The notes under the pieces: generated by a model | Databases searched by the model: none | Seen by the model: the letters and a program-made list of their open reading frames with translations, nothing else | Told to the model about the DNA's origin: nothing | In this document: in pieces, positions 12,155 through 24,332 of the stretch | Layout of the letters: every line of letters starts with the position of its first letter | Numbering within the stretch: position 1 is the first letter of the stretch | Source: Apium graveolens | Lineage: Eukaryota > Streptophyta > Magnoliopsida > Apiales > Apiaceae | Assembly (NCBI RefSeq): GCF_009905375.1 | Contig: NC_133647.1 | Coordinates: forward strand, 133,667,263-133,731,262 | Length of the DNA: 64,000 bases | Direction: 5' to 3' | Made by a program: the position numbers and the translations under genes

Positions 12155-12910
12155 AATAAGACACCCTTATCAGGGATATATGACTTGATTTATCCATGGA
12201 AAGATGCATGTACCTTTTTAAAGGTGGAATTAAGGATAGAACATCGGTAACTTAAAATGAATCCTAGGGGAATGCATAAAGGTTGGCATTTCACCCTTAA
12301 TAGGGATAGTATGAGTTTTGACAGTATGAATTGGAAAGGAATAAGGTAACGACAATCTTTAAGGATCAGTGGAGAAATTTTTCAAAAGTATATAGACAAT
12401 GGTTCTAGTATTATTAAATGGTATTTTGATATGCCCTGTATCTAGGGAATACAGGAGGAACAATTCAAGGATAACCTTAGAGGTCTTACAAGGAGAAAAG
12501 GTAATATTCAAAGTTCTCAAGAATAGAAATTTTGATAAAGGAAATATGACGTAATTATAATAATGCCAGGTGGGGCACGTGTTGAACCATAAGAAAGTGT
12601 AGATCGACCCAATGAGGGTCGAGATTGGTGAAAACAAGAAGGACCCAAGATAAGAGACGTCCTAAGTATGATCGAGAGTCTGTCGTGGAAATGTTCACAT
12701 CTAATGACTAAGGCAATGACTTATGGAAAAAAAAATGGTGATTTTTTTTTCTCACCAGGACTTAAGAAAAGCATTTTCACATAAGCAGTGATTGAAATGA
12801 GGTAGAAAATTTATTTGGAGGTGGTTAAAAAAATGACATTGATTGTTAGGAAATTTTACTATCAGGAAAGGTCAAAGAGGTGGCCGACACTTTAAGTGTA
12901 AAAGGATAAT
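12155..12910 (+). pseudogene. Reverse transcriptase / RNase H remnant of element B
   Basis: At 12158-12296 a broken frame reads KTPLSGIYDLIY, then CTFLKVELR and, past a stop, LKMNPRGMHKGWHFT. This matches the fingers/palm segment of Ty3/gypsy reverse transcriptase, where functional copies carry [25 protein letters not shown] and KTAFRT. At 12865-12906 GKVKEVADTLSVK matches the RNase H end (functional form [10 protein letters not shown]). The catalytic FIDD box is not recognisable between them. The remnant is non-functional. Confidence 0.65.
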
Positions 12911-14346
12911 TATAAGCACACGTGCCAGAGGGATACAGTAATGATGGTTAAAGCCGTGAAGGTTGTATTATGGTTTGAAAGATTGACATTTCTTCTGATG
13001 ATTATACGATACTCAACCGTAATAGTAGTTTGGTAAAGATTTAATTCATGTTAGCACTGTGAGCGGGCTATCTATTTTAGAAGGTCCTATCTTGATAATA
13101 ATCCAGGACCATGTTTCAAAAAGACTAAACAAACCTTTGAGTTAAGTCTTCTATTGAAGGCATATGATTAAGAATGGTATTAACCTGCTATCGGTGCTTT
13201 GATTGAAACTCTTCTGCAATTTTATATGCTTCATGTCATGTATGTATGTCAGGATCAGGAGTGTTCTTCATGAATTATGAATGGTGATTATGTTAACTCC
13301 TTAGAAGAATTCTATACTACATGTATGGACTCCGTATGGTTAGATATTAAGATTTCATGGAAAGTGAATGACGGTAGTAGGTCAGTGGTGGACCATAGTA
13401 ATGCAGCAATGATTCTGCGAGTAATGAGCTGATTACAACCGTGAGAGTTGTATTGGAATGGATGTTGAGATTGAGTACCACTAATCGCGTCGTGTTGACG
13501 TATAAGTTATCAATTGATAGACTAATTAAGTAGATTATCTACCTATTGAATACTTATTCCTTCTTATCAATAGAGAGTCGTATTACTATACGAGGAAGGT
13601 TGCGGTGCAAGCATAGAATTCTAGTAACGATGATGTATAAAATGAGATTCCAGATTCGATTTTCGATGTCGAGGGAGTTTCAAAGGTGATTGAGTATAAG
13701 CTCGAGGAAGAGCATGGGTCCATAGAATGATGGATGGAATAGCAAAAATATTTAAGCATGTGAAATGTGATGCGATAATACTTGATATATATACACATAT
13801 GTTTTGTTCTCCTATGACAAACCTCTATAGTTCAGAGGTAAATTCCAAGCCAGATATTTTGTGGCAGCATAATTTATATATATACAATTCTCTTCAATTC
13901 ATTCTTTTCTCTCCTTTTCATTTTGTATAAGCTGAGAAGAACAACCCTTCTAGAAGGGGAGGTATTGCCGAATGACTATCTATCTGTGTGATAGAAGCCT
14001 AGTAGGATACCACATGTTGTTTAATTGCTTGTCAAGTACTAAAGGCTGGCCACCTTCTGTACTAACTATGCAATGTAACAAGTGTTCATGATCATAGTGA
14101 TCTCTCAACAAATTCCTTTACTTCTATATGATTGATCAAATTTTGGAAAATGGAAACAGCTGAAAAAGGAGTAGTAAAGTTATGGTGGTATTCAGAATGG
14201 AAACACATTCGTGATACTGAGGTTGACGTGGTTATTAAAAGGTTATAGAACGCTAACAAGCAAAAGTATAACCAGTATAATATTAGGAACGAAAGGTAGT
14301 AGCGATTACGAACTGGAAAAGAATGGGTATTAAGAAGCAAAAGCTC
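12911..14346 (+). other. Internal region of B, degraded integrase N-terminal half
   Basis: By position this should hold the zinc-binding HHCC and the first part of the catalytic core of integrase. I could not identify the motifs. No long frame exists on either strand. Confidence 0.4.
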
Positions 14347-15085
14347 TAATGCTAAAAGCTATAATGAGAGTCTGTGCAATAGACTTGAAAGAATTTGGAA
14401 TGATCACTTAACGCGGATTGAGTTTTCTTACGATAATAGATCATATGTCAGTATTGAGATATCGCCTTATGAGATCCTTGAGGGAAGACAATGTCGATCT
14501 CCCTTATGTTATGATGAAGTTGTAGAGCGCAAGATGCTCGGACCCGCAGTAGTCCAAAGGACCAGGGATATAATAGATCTAATCAGAGGACGGCTGGTAG
14601 TAGCCAAGATGGACATAAGAAGTATGTTGATTTGACACGAAAGGATAAAGAATAGGAAGGAGGGAACCTTGTATTGTTAAAAGTATTCCCTTGAAAAGAA
14701 TTGATGAGGGTTGGAAGGAAAGGAAAGTTTAAGTCCACAAATTGTTGGACCCTTGGATATATTAAGACGTATTGGGGAGTTAGTATATGAGCTAGCCCTA
14801 CCCCCAAACATGTAGCAAGTTCATAACGTGATTCCACGTATCAATGTTAAGTAAGTGTAATTCGGATGCCAGACAAATAGGGGCATATGAGTGCATAGAC
14901 ATGCAACCAGACGTAACCTATATGGAGTAACCAGGAAGGGTTATAGATCGAAAAGGAACAAGTGCTTAAGAGAAGAGTTATCAAACTAGTCAGAATTTGA
15001 TGGTAGAACCACAATGTGGGAAAATTACGTAAGAGTTAGAAAGTGCAATGCTAAGAAAGTATCCGTACTCATTTTCTATCTGATT
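14347..15085 (+). pseudogene. Integrase C-terminus and chromodomain remnant of element B
   Basis: Starting at 14347, fragments in shifting frames match the end of a gypsy integrase: RVCAIDLK, WNDHLTRIEFSYDN, SPYEILEGRQCRSPL, DEVVERKMLGP. From about 14750, GPLDILRRIGELVYELALPP is the GPY/F segment. From about 14868 a chromodomain-like tail follows (PDARQIGAYECIDMQPDVTY and, near 15045, ELESAMLRKYPY). Stops interrupt every part. The chromodomain identifies B as a chromovirus. The GPLDILRR and ELALPP phrases agree with C's better-preserved copy at 23934-24332. Confidence 0.75.
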
Positions 15086-15098
15086 CCGGGACGGAATC

Positions 15099-15116
15099 CT
15101 TTTAAGGAGGGGAGAC
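15099..15116 (+). promoter_or_regulatory. Polypurine tract of element B
   Basis: CTTTTAAGGAGGGGAGAC lies directly before the 3' LTR start, preceded by GATTCCGGGACGGAATC as in A and C. Confidence 0.8.
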
Positions 15117-17264
15117 TGTAATAACCTCAAAATTTAGAACTTTTTTTTTAACCCTTATGAATAGTGTTTTTGCTGAAATTTCTGCACAAGAAAACTTTTC
15201 ATGCCACACTAGGTAGGGGTTCTTTTATGGATATTCTGAGATTTTATTGGCACTCTATATGACATACAAGTGTATGTAAAGATCGTCAGAATCCAATTCC
15301 GAACACTTTGATTTTTCCCGAAAATCCACTAGATACGGAAAGAATTGAGTATAAGGTAACAGGATAAAAAGGATTTAAATTAAAGGATTATAAGAGAGGA
15401 TTATAAAAGGAATATAATGTATTGAGAAAGGTTAAGGAAACCTAAGTAATAAGATCCCGGGTATGATCCCTCAAACGATAAACGAAAACGAAAGTTAAGC
15501 GAACCGTATAATAGATCAGCGGTCATTAGGCAAACAATTAGGAAGTTAATCAAAGAGGTTAGGGATGATGAGGTCATCCAACCAATAAGAAGAGGGCAAG
15601 TAAGGGATGATGACATCACAAAGTGACATAAGCATGACATAGGAGGGAAGGAGGTGTGGATGAATGATAACCACACAAAGTTCAAGGTTATTAAGGTAAT
15701 TAACCAAAATCTAAACAAAAACAACCAACCAAAAACAAATCAAATCAAAAACAAAAAATCATCTCTTTTTTCCAAGCTTGTTCTCGGCTTTTCCCCATTT
15801 TCAAGAAGAAGAATTTCAAAATTCAAGTTCCAAGCTTCCTTAATTGGTAAGATAATTATCTAGTACTCCTTATGCATAGATATAGCTATTCCATGAGTTT
15901 AAGCTTCAAATTCCTTCACAATCTCTTCCAATAATTCAAGGAAGAAATGGTGAATAGTAACTTTCAAAGAAATAACTTTAGTTTCTTGAATTTTTATGAA
16001 AGTTTAAGGTTATACAAGCAAGGATCAAGGTTCTTTAGGCATTCAAAGCTCTTGTGTTGTGTTAAGAAGCTTCAAGAAGGTATAAACTCCAAACCCTAGC
16101 TTTAGTTTTGAGTATTTAGGAATGGTTATGAGTAATATAGTATATGTGAAGCATGAAGCTTGTTTGTTTAGAATTTGGGTTGGAGTGGTAGTGGTATGAA
16201 TGTTGAATCTTGTTGATTTGTTAAAGGAATTAAGTATAGTTTAAGTTCATGATGAGAATAACATAAATTGGAAGAACTTGAGGTGTTGGGACTGTTGTAG
16301 TGTGTTTTGGATGGATGTTGGTTATATGAATGAATTGGGATTGATTGGTGATTGATTTGGATTGGTTTAAATTTGGGAAATCGCATAAACATAGCCGTCG
16401 TAATGCCCGATTTACTTTAGACTGTTTTTGTTCTTAACATTAGCACCCGTGAACTCACTGCTAGGTTTTGACCATTGCCATGTTTAGATAGTTCATGTTA
16501 CGAGCTTCGTTTTGATATGTGGTTCGTTTGATTCCGATATACGGTTTAGGAGAAACGGCCGTTTTAAGTAACGACATTTCGCGAACGAAACATTACCCCT
16601 CGCCTTACTTTGAAACATAGGTTAAAGACCTAAAAAAGGGTTAATTGGAGTATGAAACATTTATGTAAAGTGTAATAGGTAGTTGGTAAGACACTCGCGA
16701 ATAAATCGCCTTAAAACCCTTAATGGTTAATTTATTAAAAATGGTGGAGCCGAGGGTACTCGAGCGACTTAAGTGAATCGTTAAGCGCGAAAGCGTACGT
16801 TAGGACTCTAAATGGTTAAAGTCTAGTTTCTTAAGCGACCGGGGTTTAATTCCAACTTATGTTGTTGTTCATAGGTTATCGGACCCACTCTAAGCTTAAG
16901 TCTATCCGGGAGCACTCAGGCAAGTTTTCTACCCGTATAACTGTTGTTGTGATGTATATGTGTATATGCATGATCTTGCGATAAATGCATATTTGTTATT
17001 AGCAAATTTTTGCGATATATTGTAGCATGTGATATGGTATATATGCATGTTTCATATTCTTGATTTATATATTTTGTTGGTTCAAATGCTTATAGTTGCA
17101 TAATACCTATGCTAGAGATAAGCGGTATTTGAGTTTACCCTTAGTATAGGGGATCAAAAGGTGAACTTTTTCTAAAACCGGGAGGCGAGGCTCCCGAGTA
17201 TAATATATATATATATGAATAGTTTTAAAAACTATTAATCGAATAAGGTTTATTCGATAACTTT

Positions 17265-17701
17265 ATATTATTTAATGAATATTACTTGAATATTCATTCG
17301 AGGACTTATGACTCACTTTATATTATTTAATGAATATTATTTGAATATTTATTCGAGGACTTATGACTCTGTTTATTATATCTAATGAATATTACTTGAA
17401 TATTCATTCGGGGACTTATGACTCACTTTATATTATTTAATGAATATTATTTGAATATTCATTCGAGGACTTATGACTCTGTTTATTATATTTAATGAAT
17501 ATTACTTGAATATTCATTCGAGGACTTATGACTCACTGTATATTATTTAATGAATATTATTTGAATATTTATTCGAGGACTTATGACTCTGTTTATTATA
17601 TTTAATGATTATTAATTGAATATTCATTTGAGGATGTATGACTCACTTTATTTTATTTAATGAATATTATTTATAATATTCATTCGAGGTATTATGACTC
17701 C
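17265..17701 (+). repeat. 55-bp tandem repeat with hairpins (3' LTR of B)
   Basis: This is the second copy of the array at 6160-6597, again about eight 55-bp units with 10-bp inverted repeats. Copy number is the same in both LTRs, so the array existed before insertion and has not visibly changed in unit number since. Confidence 0.9.
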
Positions 17702-18793
17702 GCTTATTATTTAATAATATTCTTTATTTTATTAAAGAATAATGTTTCAATAATCAAACTTATTTTCGATTATTCAAATAAAGATAGTACTTTCGTATAA
17801 GTATATCTTTGGTTATTTAATATCCATTTCAAGTATGAGTTTTAAAACTTCTACTTCGAATATTTTAATAAGGATTATCTTTATGAGAATATTATTTAAA
17901 TAATAATATTCAGATATTTCTAATATATCGGGACTGATTTATTTTAATAAATCAGCAGTACTCCAAACATTCTTAAAAATGTTTTCAAGTCTTCAAAATG
18001 ATTTTTAAAGTTAGAGTGGACCCCAAAACTCATTTTTATATTTAAGATCTTCCTTTCAAAGGGGATTTAAATACTCGCTCAAAACCTGGGGGATCCAGCT
18101 CTGTGGTGTATTTTACATTCGCAACGTGGTTACTGTTTTGAGAAAACAAGTGAATTGATTACTTACCCAACGTTCGGGAAGTAAGCCCATCTAATTGAGT
18201 CGGCATAAGCGACAGGCCGGGGTACGGTCTATCAAAGTGTAAGTGGCTGGGTGGCAGTCCATCAACGCGTAAGAGGCCGGGTGGCGGTCCATCACAAGGT
18301 CCTAATGAGGCCAGGGTGATGACCGGTGGGGGATTCATCCATCTACTAGTAGAAAAGGTTACTTATTGGTATCTTTGCCTGATCAGCAAGATATCGGGTT
18401 TATGCCAAAATTCTTTCCTTTCCAAATTTATTGAATATTACAACTCTGTTCATACTTTACATGACAGAGGTTTTCAGGAAATGTATGGGAGATATATATG
18501 AATATATTTATATATCGGGACTTAATGAAGCATCTCGTTACTTCATTATTTACAATGATATTTCAAGGATTGAATCTATTCAAGTCTTATCTTATAGTCT
18601 TATCTGGGTGATGAACTTTTGAAACTGATTATAACTTGAACGGTGGTAGTTCAAGTAGTATTCGGATATAAGTATATTGGAGTATCTTGTAACTTCATCT
18701 TTTAAACTTATATCTAGTAAATGATTATCTTGTGCATGTCAAAGATTTTCGGAAAAACGTTGAGACAAGGTTAGATATATGAGATCACCTTGC

Positions 18794-18831
18794 GGCCCGG
18801 GAAGGGGAGAGTGGCCGAGTGGTCAAAAGCG
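18794..18831 (+). other. 38-bp insertion containing a mitochondrial-type tRNA-Tyr 5' fragment
   Basis: Compared with 7690-7700 in the other LTR, the 3' LTR has 38 extra bases between CACCTTGC and AACAATATTT. Bases 18805-18831 (GGGAGAGTGGCCGAGTGGTC then AAAAGCG) match, from memory, the first 27 bases of plant mitochondrial trnY(GUA): acceptor arm, D stem and D loop. The preceding GGCCCGGGAAG would then be upstream mitochondrial sequence. It is too short to be a tRNA gene. It looks like organelle filler DNA captured during break repair. Confidence 0.6.
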
Positions 18832-19499
18832 AACAATATTTTTATACAGTTATAAACTGGAACTCTGTGTATATTATTCATGTCAGAGGATTTCAAAGAT
18901 TTTGAAAAGTATATATGTATATATACTGAATATTTTGCGACTTCATCGCATTAAGATATCAAACTTGGTTCATTTCTTTTGACCAAGACTTTCATGAGTA
19001 CTATGAGAAGACTCATATATTGTTAATCATTATACATATTATTTTGGTGGGCTTGCTGCTCACCCTTGCTTTCTTCTTTCATCTCACAACAACAGATAGA
19101 AAAGATGAACAAGACCAAGCTCCCGATTCGCAAGCGGTTAGAAAACGTTCCGCAGTCTTCTGGAAGCGTTGATGCCGCCGTAGCTGAGGTAGGAGCTACC
19201 AATAGGCTAGGTTTTCAACTATTGATGAACCAGACTTATGTTTAATATGAATTGTAATAATGGCAAGGAATATGTAAATTTATTCAGAACTCTTTTAAGG
19301 TGTAACGGTTTATAATTGTGGAATATAAGGACTTGTGTTATTTTTGGGTATTCATCTCTGAGACTATAACTTGTGGTGTGTGTGTTTATTGTGGGGTCAC
19401 AGTACAGAGTAGTTGATTATTTATTATGATTGGGTGTTATTAAGGGAAATGAAACTCGTGACAACCCGGATCCTCGACCCCGGATTTGGGGGTGTTACA

Positions 19500-20059
19500 A
19501 TCTGTGTCGACCTGATCTGGCACGAACCTCGCTAACTCAGTAAACTTAGCTTCATATTCAGCGATAGTAAGATCACCCTGTGTCAGGTTCAGGAACTAGA
19601 TCTCCATTTGGTTCTTCATGTACCTTGGGAAATACTTTACTAGAAACAGCTCTGTAAACCTTTCCCAAGTTATAAACTCACCTCCTTCCAATGCTCGCGT
19701 GGATTCCCACCAATAGTTCACCTCACCCTTCAGAAAGTAGCTTGTAAACTTGGTCTTATGTTCAGTTCCTGCTCCGACTAATTTAAAAGCCTTTTCCATC
19801 TCCTTGAGCCATGCATTGGCTTCTACGGGATCAATACTTCCCTTGAACTCAGGTGGCTTCACAACTTGAAACTAAAAGTCACTGCAGGTGGTGCTGCTGC
19901 TTGCTGCTGCTGTTGCTGTTGCTGTTGTTGCTGCTGTTGTTGCTGCTGCGTTAGATGCAATACCTGTTGTTGCATCAGTCCTAACATCTGAACAATCGCT
20001 GGATCTGTACGACCCTCGGTACGATCATCTTCTGAATTATTCCTCCTCTTTGGTGCCAT
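19500..20059 (-). pseudogene. gag fragment of the left C unit
   Basis: Start ATG at 20059-20057 gives MAPKRRNN, the same start as the right unit (52456). A Gln run encoded by CAG/CAA repeats (about 17 residues, longer than in the right unit) follows, then a frameshift near 19870 where the right copy has five extra bases. The gag core continues with PPEFKGS, ANAWLKEMEKAF, NYWWESTRALEG and WERFTELF, a retrotransposon gag domain. The frame is lost where element B joins at 19499/19500. It is a capsid-type structural protein by family and not functional here. Confidence 0.8.
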
Positions 20060-20593
20060 TATTCTGATAAGAAACAAGCAAAATATATAACAATCCTTCA
20101 AGCATTGTGTCAAATATGTAGCAATTCTTTAGCATATCAAAATTCTCAAGCATTATCTCTTCTCAAAATATCATAAACTTGCTACCATATTAACACAAGC
20201 GACATGATTATCACATAATCCTGCTTATTATCTCGAGAATAATAACACAAAGAAAATTGATGAAAAATTATCCAAACCATTTAAACCCTTGCTCAAAATC
20301 TCAAATAAACCAACAAACGGTGGATAGAGTTGCAACATCCCCTTTCAACCTCTTTTTTAACACTTTTTACCATCCTCAAAACCAACAAAACAGCAAAGCA
20401 ATGACATAAAATCCAAGAGCTAAACACAAAACAGGGAATCTGAACAACTTAACTATACCCCAGCCCAATAACCTAAATTTAACCCTATAAGAGCTAAGCT
20501 ACACGCGCCTATCTTATGTGATCTTCCTATGACTCACCTATGACAATCCTAAGCCTGTTTCAGTGACCATAACATGTAGCTCTGATACCAACC
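20060..20593 (-). other. Leader and Met-type primer site of the left C unit
   Basis: This untranslated leader lies between LTR and gag and is nearly identical to 52457-52990. The primer-binding site is 20579-20590 (minus strand TGGTATCAGAGC), three bases from the LTR edge at 20594. Confidence 0.85.
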
Positions 20594-23500
20594 TGTGATG
20601 CCCTCCAAACTCGGGGTCTAGATTTGGGGGTCATTAGCCAATAAATCATGATAACATAATCACAGTGGAATAATACAATAAATATGACCCCTTGCATGCA
20701 ACTGGATCGATCACAGGTTATAGTATGGAACAGGCACTAATACAAACTAAAAGTTATCACAAACCATAAGTCTAATTAGTTTTACAACTTATTCAAATTT
20801 TATTACAAACCTCTAGACTAGCTAAGCATCCCAAACTGTCTACCTAGAAAAACACACTGCACTATCAACAAGCACACAACTTCTGGCCAGACCTGGAACT
20901 CAAGCTTGCCCTGGCCTAGCTGAAAGAATCAGGATATGACACAAGTATGAGCGAAAGATATGCTCAGCAAGCAGTATAAAGCTTATGATTTAGAACAACA
21001 ACAATAATATATCTGATGAACAAAACCAAACCACAATACCTGAACAGTATCAAAAACTGATATATATTTGATAATAAACAATATTTGCATATATATTTTA
21101 TTTTGGGATTGGAATCCTCGAACGACGGTGTGTTGCCACCGGTGATCAGCCGCGGAGCAACACCGGTATGCCGAAGCATATCCAACTAAACAAAAGGTAC
21201 CCAAGGCACATATCGGCCTAGCAAGGTGTTACATCCTGTATAATACATAGCTCATGCTGGACCGCCGCCACGGCCTCTTACGCAACCATCCAACCCATAA
21301 AAAACAATTTTCCGTCAAAGGAGTCGAATCAAATGACATCCTTAACCACATAACTCCCCATTTCTCATGGTCCAGAGTTATCTTAACAACCAATGGTGAA
21401 ATAACCAGAATAATTAGTTATTCGCTAATCTCAATTCAAAGCTTCACTGTATAGAGTAATTTGTAGTGAAATGTAAAAACATTTAACTATTCTGAACTTA
21501 GAATAGTAGAGAAATTGAAAGAATAAAATTCAGAGTCAATATCACTTGAATGATAAGTGAAGATATAAATACTTGCATAATATGATTCGAAATAAACATC
21601 ACTTGAATGATAAGTGAAGTTAGGGTACTTTCCTGGTATGCTGAATAACTTCTTACTATTACTCTAGCTTATAGCTGCTGGCTACTATCTCCGTCTAACA
21701 CTTGACCGCACTCCTTGCTACTCGATTCTATAACCAAAAGGACTATCTTAATTGACAGAACCAAACTCAATCGACGTAACTATACATCTTGACAGCTACC
21801 CGATCGTTTTATAACTAGCAGAGCATTTTAAAACTATAAACAGGTAGCATACATATCACATAGCACTTGATCATGGTATTCATATAACACGTAATCACAT
21901 AATTCATGTAACACATACGTCAGATCATTATGTCTCAGTGCGTTCAGAATTAAAATTAGATCAATATTAGCATTTATTGATTGAATACCAACTCAAACTG
22001 ATACACAAATCAAATGTCATTGCAATACAAAAGAAATTAGGACTTAAAAGTATTTTTACTGAAAGTGTAATATTTTTCTAACTCTATACGCGTTCGTTTC
22101 GTATTAAACGGATGAACGGTTTAATTATTTTGAATAAAATAAGAAATAAATAGAATTAAATCAATTAATAATAATATTAATTGACTATTAAATACCAAAA
22201 TATAATTTTTAAAAACCTAAAAATAATTTTTAGAAATAATTTTAATTAATTATAAATAATTTACATTTATTTAACTATTTATAAATGAAATTAATTAGAT
22301 TCATAAATAATTAACTAAAATAATTTATAAATAATTAAATCAAATTAGATTTTTTAAAAAAATAAAGAAAATAATTTTAGGAATTTAAAATAATTAAGTA
22401 AATAATTTTTAGGATTTAAAATGATAAGTAATTGATTTTTAGAATAACATAAATGATTTTTAGAAATTGGAAAATTGAATTTTGATTTAAAATTAAAACA
22501 GAAATGCAAAAAACAGAAATTTAGAACAGCCAAAGCAAGAAAACAGATCAAAGGGCGGTGGGGAATGGCCGGAGGGACCGCCGGAGTTGACGAACACGTC
22601 GCCGAAAACTGGGTTTTCCAGAATCCGGCCGACGTCCGGCAAAACTCCGGTGACCCCAACACCCTCAAATCGAGCTGTTTTTTATTCGATTTCAACATCA
22701 AACCATTCCATACAAACCCAGCTATGTGTTTCTGCAGTCAACCTCCATCCCAAATTTCTCAATCGCCATCTCCGGCAAAGAATAGTCCCACGTCCGACAA
22801 CCCAATCATAAAACTCCGATTTCGACCGAACCACCACCAAAAAGTACGTTACTAGCGTCAAAATAAAGCTGGGATCATTTGTAAACTAACTATATCATCA
22901 ACTACTAACCCAAATTCAAGAACAATCAGAAAAATTGAATCAAAAAACCCAAAACTTAAGAACACGGTTTCAACAATCCGGGACTAAAACGATGCAACCA
23001 AATACATAAATCGATCATAAACATCATTCTAAAGCTACTGGTAACATCCAAATTAACCAAAAATCATCACAAATCAAAAACGATTTCAAGAACAAAAATA
23101 TAAAAATTGATTTTAATCATCAGCTCACCTCAGTTTGTGATTTTGGTACCAAAAGATCTGTCTCTTCGAGAGGATTGGAGTGATTACAAGAGCGTTAACA
23201 GAGGTTCAGTAAATCTCTCAAAATCAAGGGATTTGTGTCGAGAACAAGATTATACCCCCAAAACTGTTCTTAAATTTCTGAAAATAATGAAAAAAACAAA
23301 TATATCTACTAGTATTTATATTTTTACAGAAATTATACCCCAAAATAAATTAAGGGTATTTTTATTCCTAAATTACAATAATTAAGCCCCAAAATAATAA
23401 TTACGGGGAATAATTTAAAAAATAATTAAATACAAAGTTAATGTCAAAATTTCCCAAAACATTCGAATAATTCAAAAATGCAGAAATACTAGGTATTTGC

Positions 23501-23894
23501 AATACGAAATTTTTTATAAAAATAGAAACACAGATTTTGTGGGGTTTAATGTCCCGATGGGGTCTCGGTTTGATGATTTTTGGAAAATAAAGCGATACTT
23601 AAATTAATAGAAAAACCCGAATACACTTAAAATACATTCCATTGCACATAAACGAGATAAACCAGGTACATTAATAAAGACATAATTAAATATGGGTCCA
23701 AATTACAGACTGATTCATATATTTGCAGTTTAAACATATATTAATCAATCGAAAAAAAAATTCTTGGCCGCACAGAAACACACATAACAACTGTAACATC
23801 TAATATCATGGCAATAATCACTTTAAATTTATAAAACACATAATATTTATTTATTTAACATATAATATTCACATAATTTTTCTCGGATATTACA
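20594..23894 (-). repeat. Complete LTR of element C (3301 bp), shared by two units
   Basis: On the minus strand it starts TGTAATATCCGAGA (23894) and ends GAGGGCATCACA (20594). It contains a GC-rich patch (about 22555-22680), long AT-rich tracts and blocks homologous to A's LTR. The first 1.85 kb from the 20594 side is colinear with 52991-54855. A primer site abuts one end and a polypurine tract abuts the other. Confidence 0.9.
23313..23323 (-). promoter_or_regulatory. Probable TATA box in C's LTR
   Basis: On the minus strand, AAATATAAATA lies about 570 bp into the LTR. The same string occurs in A's LTR at 1282-1292 at a similar depth, which supports it as the shared core promoter. Confidence 0.45.
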
Positions 23895-23912
23895 TCCTTC
23901 CCCCCTTAACAG
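23895..23912 (-). promoter_or_regulatory. Polypurine tract of element C
   Basis: On the minus strand, CTGTTAAGGGGGGAAGGA sits directly before the LTR start at 23894, preceded by GATTCTGAGGACAGAATC as in A and B. Confidence 0.85.
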
Positions 23913-23933
23913 GATTCTGTCCTCAGAATCAGC

Positions 23934-24332
23934 CTAGGAAAACAAGTGAGGATACTTGGATCGCATTTCGCTTTCCAAGTCCCATGTCAACTCCTCAACC
24001 TTGGGATTCCTCCACAAGACTCGCACTAAAGACACAGACTTATTCCTAAGCACTCTTTCTTTCTTATCTAAAATATGCACTGGTCGCTCTACAAAAGACA
24101 AGTCTAGCTGAATCTCGATTGGCTCGTATTCTATCACATGATTCGAATCAGGTAAATAACGCTTTAACATCGACACATGGAACACATTGTGAATATGATA
24201 CATATGAGATGGTAATGCTAACTCATAAGCAACCTTTCCCATACGCCTCAAAATCTCAAAAGGGCCAACATAACGCGGACTCAGCTTTCCTTTCTTCCCG
24301 AATCTTGATAAACCTTTCCAAGGTGAAACTTT
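23934..24332 (-). pseudogene. Integrase C-terminus with chromodomain of element C (pol end, split from 48314 by F)
   Basis: On the minus strand from 24332: [30 protein letters not shown] (GPY/F module), [33 protein letters not shown], then the chromodomain with [29 protein letters not shown] and [18 protein letters not shown], with a stop at 23936-23934. Chromodomains of this family steer integration toward heterochromatin. This segment has no internal stop. It is cut from the rest of integrase only by F, which inserted within a Lys codon region and left the ACTTT duplication (24328-24332 and 48314-48318), so the frame was continuous before insertion. Confidence 0.85.

Larger units (their letters stand above)
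4987..19499 (+). mobile_element. Element B: decayed Tekay-like chromovirus (LARD-like)
   Basis: Structure: 5' LTR (4987-10030, cut at its 5' end by A and split by a solo LTR), Met-type primer site, internal region 10031-15116, polypurine tract, and a complete 3' LTR. The internal region still shows fragments of reverse transcriptase, RNase H, integrase and chromodomain in the right order. All are full of stops and frameshifts, while the two LTRs stay closely similar (about 2% difference by eye over the first 290 shared bases). I infer it last moved with enzymes supplied in trans. The right flank ATCTG (19500-19504) lies inside a C-type gag. The left flank is not in the window. Confidence 0.8.
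15117..19499 (+). repeat. 3' LTR of element B (4383 bp, complete)
   Basis: It runs from TGTAATAACC to GGGGTGTTACA. Bases 16102-19499 are colinear with the broken 5' LTR. It carries the 55-bp array, a shorter (TA)n, and a private 38-bp insertion at 18794. It lacks the solo LTR, so it shows the empty target site (GTGGGCTTGCTGCTC around 19047). Confidence 0.9.

Noticed and set aside
18805..18831. tRNA gene
   Set aside because: Only the first 27 bases of a tRNA are present; no anticodon or T arm follows.
22475..22855. 126-codon plus-strand frame in C's LTR
   Set aside because: Antisense to the LTR's GC-rich patch, no family, and the equivalent right LTR is cut before it can be compared. No support as a gene.
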